From: Bacteroidota bacterium
GTDB lineage: Bacteria; Bacteroidota; Ignavibacteria; Ignavibacteriales; Ignavibacteriaceae
Length of the DNA: 16,585 nt
NCBI GenBank assembly: GCA_021793635.1
Contig: JAJYSI010000019.1
Span: forward strand, 1 to 16,585
Direction of reading: 5' to 3'
Below the pieces are notes generated by a model. That model was not told the origin of the DNA, searched no databases, and was given only the letters and a program-made list of their open reading frames with translations. This document shows, one piece after another, positions 14,790 to 16,585 of this stretch (positions within the stretch are counted from its first letter, which is position 1; the number at the start of each line of letters is the position of its first letter). The position numbers and the translations under genes are program-made.

Positions 14790-14797
14790 TAACTTTG
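14790..14797 (+). promoter_or_regulatory. Candidate -7 element of the dnaA promoter
   Basis: TAACTTTG matches TAnnTTTG and lies 75 bp before the dnaA ATG. It overlaps the DnaA-box-like TGTTGATAA (14784-14792) by 3 bp, which would allow DnaA to repress its own gene. No -33 TTTG is seen at the proper distance, so the call is tentative. Confidence 0.4.
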
Positions 14798-14872
14798 CCC
14801 GGCACTTTTTATTATTCTTGAGTTTTGAAGATTTTATTAAATTTTGATTTTTTTGATTGTTAATATGTAAAT

Positions 14873-16276
14873 ATGATTGATACTCCCTTTACTGATAGAA
14901 AAATAATTAAAGAACCTATTTCTATTTGGCGCGACTGTCTTAAAACCATTAAGGAAAATGTAACCTTAATGACTTATAATACATGGTTCATGCCGATTAA
15001 GCCTCTTGAGCTGGAGAACTCTACTTTAAGGGTTCAACTCCCAAGCCAGTTTTTTTGGGAATGGATTGACGAACATTATAATACTTTAATAAACAAAACC
15101 ATTCACGAAGTACTCGGTCCCGAAGCAAAGCTTGCTTATGTAATATCCGAAGAACTTGAAAAAGAAGACACTCAAGTTGAAAACGAAACCGCTGCAAAGA
15201 ATCATGAAGAGTCTATCGAGCCGGTAAAACCAAAACAGGAGTTTGAATCTTTTTTAAATCCCCGATACACTTTCGACAACTTTATAAAAGGCGAGGGAAA
15301 CCAGCTTGCAAGAGCTGCGGCGGGAGCTATCAGCGATAACCCCGGCGGTACTTCATTTAATCCGTTGTTTGTTTACGGCGGCGTTGGTTTGGGAAAAACT
15401 CATTTAATCCAAGCCATAGGTAATAAGATTTTGCAAAACCTTCCGGATAAAAAAGTAATTTATCTTTCTGCAGATATTTTTACGGTTGAGTTTGTTGAGG
15501 CAATTCAATCCAATACATTAAATGAGTTTTCGAATTTCTACAGAAAAATGGACGTGCTAATCATTGACGATATCCAATTTTTAATTGGAAAGGAAAAAAC
15601 TCAAGACTTGTTCTTCCAAATTTTTAATACGCTCCATCAGTTAAGAAAGCAAATCATTCTTTCAAGCGATAAGCCGCCAAAAGATTTGAAAGGACTTGAT
15701 GATCGGCTTATTTCAAGATTCCAGTGGGGGCTTACCGCCGACATTCAGCCGCCCGATCTGGAAACAAGAATAGCAATCTTAAAAAGAAAATCTGAAGACT
15801 ATGGCATGATGATATCGACGGAAATTCTTGAGTATATTGCAAATAATATTACGTCAAATATCCGCGAGCTTGAAGGGTGTTTAATTAAGCTGCTGGCTAA
15901 TGCTTCGCTAAGCTCCAAAGAAATAAATCTTGAGCTGGCTAAGAAAACCGTTAAAGAAATTGCAACTGATAGAAAAGTAAACGTTAACATCGAATCAATT
16001 ACAAAAGTTGTCTGCGATTACTTTAAGATAGATGAAAATAAAATCCGCGATAAGACCAGAAAAAAGGAAGTTGTAATGGCAAGACAGATTGCAATGTATC
16101 TTTCAAAGGAGCTGACCAAATCTTCTTTAAAAACCATTGGTTTGCATTTTGGCGGCAGAGATCATTCAACGGTAATTCATGCATGTACTGCAATTGAGGA
16201 AGAAAAAAACACAGACGCTCATCTTAAAGAAATTCTTTCTACATTAAGAACAAATATTGAGATAAATTGTTCTTAG
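14873..16276 (+). CDS. dnaA: Chromosomal replication initiator protein DnaA
   Basis: Binds DnaA boxes and opens the origin. The 467-residue product has domain I (about 15-90, with SIWRDCLKTIKENV and TYNTWFMPIKPL), a short acidic linker as domain II (93-125), and the AAA+ domain III beginning FLNPRYTFDNFIKGEGN (127-143). Domain III has Walker A GGVGLGKT (169-176), Walker B LIIDDIQFL (229-237), sensor I ILSSDKPPKDL, and GLDDRLISRFQWG with the Arg finger region. Domain IV carries the DNA-binding signature FGGRDHSTVIHA near residue 430. There is no clear Shine-Dalgarno before the ATG. It ends in a strong terminator and is not followed by dnaN. Confidence 0.98.
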   Translation: MIDTPFTDRKIIKEPISIWRDCLKTIKENVTLMTYNTWFMPIKPLELENSTLRVQLPSQFFWEWIDEHYNTLINKTIHEVLGPEAKLAYVISEELEKEDTQVENETAAKNHEESIEPVKPKQEFESFLNPRYTFDNFIKGEGNQLARAAAGAISDNPGGTSFNPLFVYGGVGLGKTHLIQAIGNKILQNLPDKKVIYLSADIFTVEFVEAIQSNTLNEFSNFYRKMDVLIIDDIQFLIGKEKTQDLFFQIFNTLHQLRKQIILSSDKPPKDLKGLDDRLISRFQWGLTADIQPPDLETRIAILKRKSEDYGMMISTEILEYIANNITSNIRELEGCLIKLLANASLSSKEINLELAKKTVKEIATDRKVNVNIESITKVVCDYFKIDENKIRDKTRKKEVVMARQIAMYLSKELTKSSLKTIGLHFGGRDHSTVIHACTAIEEEKNTDAHLKEILSTLRTNIEINCS

Positions 16277-16520
16277 AATTAAAAATTTGCCAAATGCAAA
16301 AAGCTCCCTTACCGGAGCTTTTTCTTTTTTTAACTTAATTTCATTTTAAATGTGAATATGTTGTTAATATATGGACAATTAGTTGTTAATTACTCTTTAC
16401 TTGCCAACACCATGTTCAAAGCTTTAAAGTAACGGCTGACTTACTAACATCAATTATAAAATTTTTATTTAATATTTAGAAAACTAATTCACTCAACCCT
16501 AAGAAGAGAAATAAGATTAA
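16277..16520. other. Non-coding stretch after dnaA
   Basis: Apart from the dnaA terminator, this 244-bp stretch is AT-rich and holds no recognisable gene, RNA or perfect DnaA box. TGTTAATAT and TGTTAATTA near 16360-16392 only weakly resemble DnaA boxes. It presumably carries the promoter of the gene that begins at 16521. Confidence 0.4.
16298..16330 (+). terminator. Rho-independent terminator of dnaA
   Basis: AAAAAGCTCC (16298-16307) and GGAGCTTTTT (16314-16323) form a perfect 10-bp stem with a 6-nt loop, and CTTTTTT follows. It begins 22 bp after the dnaA stop. Confidence 0.9.
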
Positions 16521-16585
16521 ATGGATAAGAAAAATATAACAATCCTTAGAAATCCAATTTTTGAAAATAAAATATATCTATATGG
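16521..16585 (+). CDS. Start of an unidentified gene, cut by the window end
   Basis: An ATG at 16521 opens a frame of 21 codons (MDKKNITILRNPIFENKIYL and on) that runs off the end. AAGAGAAA lies about 10 bp before it and could serve as a ribosome-binding site. The visible part does not look like the N-terminus of DnaN. Too little is present to name it. Confidence 0.4.
   Translation, partial: MDKKNITILRNPIFENKIYLY

Larger units (their letters stand above)
14560..14872. other. oriC: Probable chromosomal replication origin (oriC)
   Basis: The 444-bp gap between divergent rpmH and dnaA has no gene. It carries one perfect DnaA box, TGTGGATAA at 14632-14640, and near matches in the same orientation: TGTGAATAT (14621), TGTGAATAA (14708), TGTTGGTAA (14773) and TGTTGATAA (14784). 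AT-rich blocks at about 14742-14771 and 14828-14872 are candidates for the unwinding element. The rpmH-oriC-dnaA order is a classical origin layout. A perfect palindrome lies 5 bp after the consensus box. Origin activity itself cannot be shown from sequence. Confidence 0.75.

Noticed and set aside
1..16585. CRISPR array, toxin-antitoxin pair or other defence system
   Set aside because: I looked for regularly spaced repeats, cas-like genes and small gene pairs and found none; the left-hand element is too incomplete in this window to show its cargo.

Overview
The window looks like a piece of a Bacteroidota/Chlorobi-type chromosome, and my best guess is an Ignavibacteria-like lineage. The signs are: families typical of that group (a DUF3078 outer-membrane protein, a SMUG2/DUF4918 uracil-DNA glycosylase, a patatin-POTRA-barrel protein); a YidC with Lys instead of Arg in its hydrophilic groove; generally weak Shine-Dalgarno sequences; and a Bacteroidetes-type promoter (TTTG, 19 bp, TAnnTTTG) directly in front of a tRNA-Lys gene. 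The taxonomic placement is inference.

Layout. (1) 1-2510 is the right end of an integrated element lodged at the 3' end of tRNA-Lys(CTT). It holds an IS21-like insertion-sequence end with three terminal repeats, a polymerase-like gene fragment that starts at the IS tip, gene debris, a small excisionase-type helix-turn-helix gene, a terminator, a complete tyrosine recombinase, and a perfect 12-bp tandem repeat between the recombinase and the tRNA. (2) 2510-9042 is ordinary chromosome: tRNA-Lys, the SMUG2-like glycosylase, a PLP enzyme of the cysteine-desulfurase fold without the catalytic Cys, an alpha/beta hydrolase, a DUF3078 outer-membrane protein, and a run of glgA (glycogen synthase) plus two small genes of unknown role, the first overlapping glgA by 4 bp. 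(3) 9044-14428, minus strand, is the conserved origin-proximal cluster rpmH-rnpA-yidD-yidC followed by a patatin/Omp85-like protein. (4) 14429-14872 is a non-coding region with the hallmarks of oriC: DnaA boxes, AT-rich blocks and an unexplained perfect palindrome. (5) dnaA follows on the plus strand, ends in a strong terminator, and is succeeded by the first codons of an unidentified gene.

How the genes fit together. rpmH and rnpA give ribosomal protein L34 and the RNase P protein. YidD and YidC serve inner-membrane protein insertion, and the next gene in the same direction encodes a secreted outer-membrane lipase-like barrel. rpmH and dnaA diverge across the origin, as in many bacteria. I found no CRISPR array, toxin-antitoxin pair or clear defence system. 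The least explained signals are the oriC palindrome with its regularly spaced DnaA boxes, the repeats at the tRNA-Lys boundary, the gene coupled to glgA, and the patatin-three-POTRA-barrel architecture.
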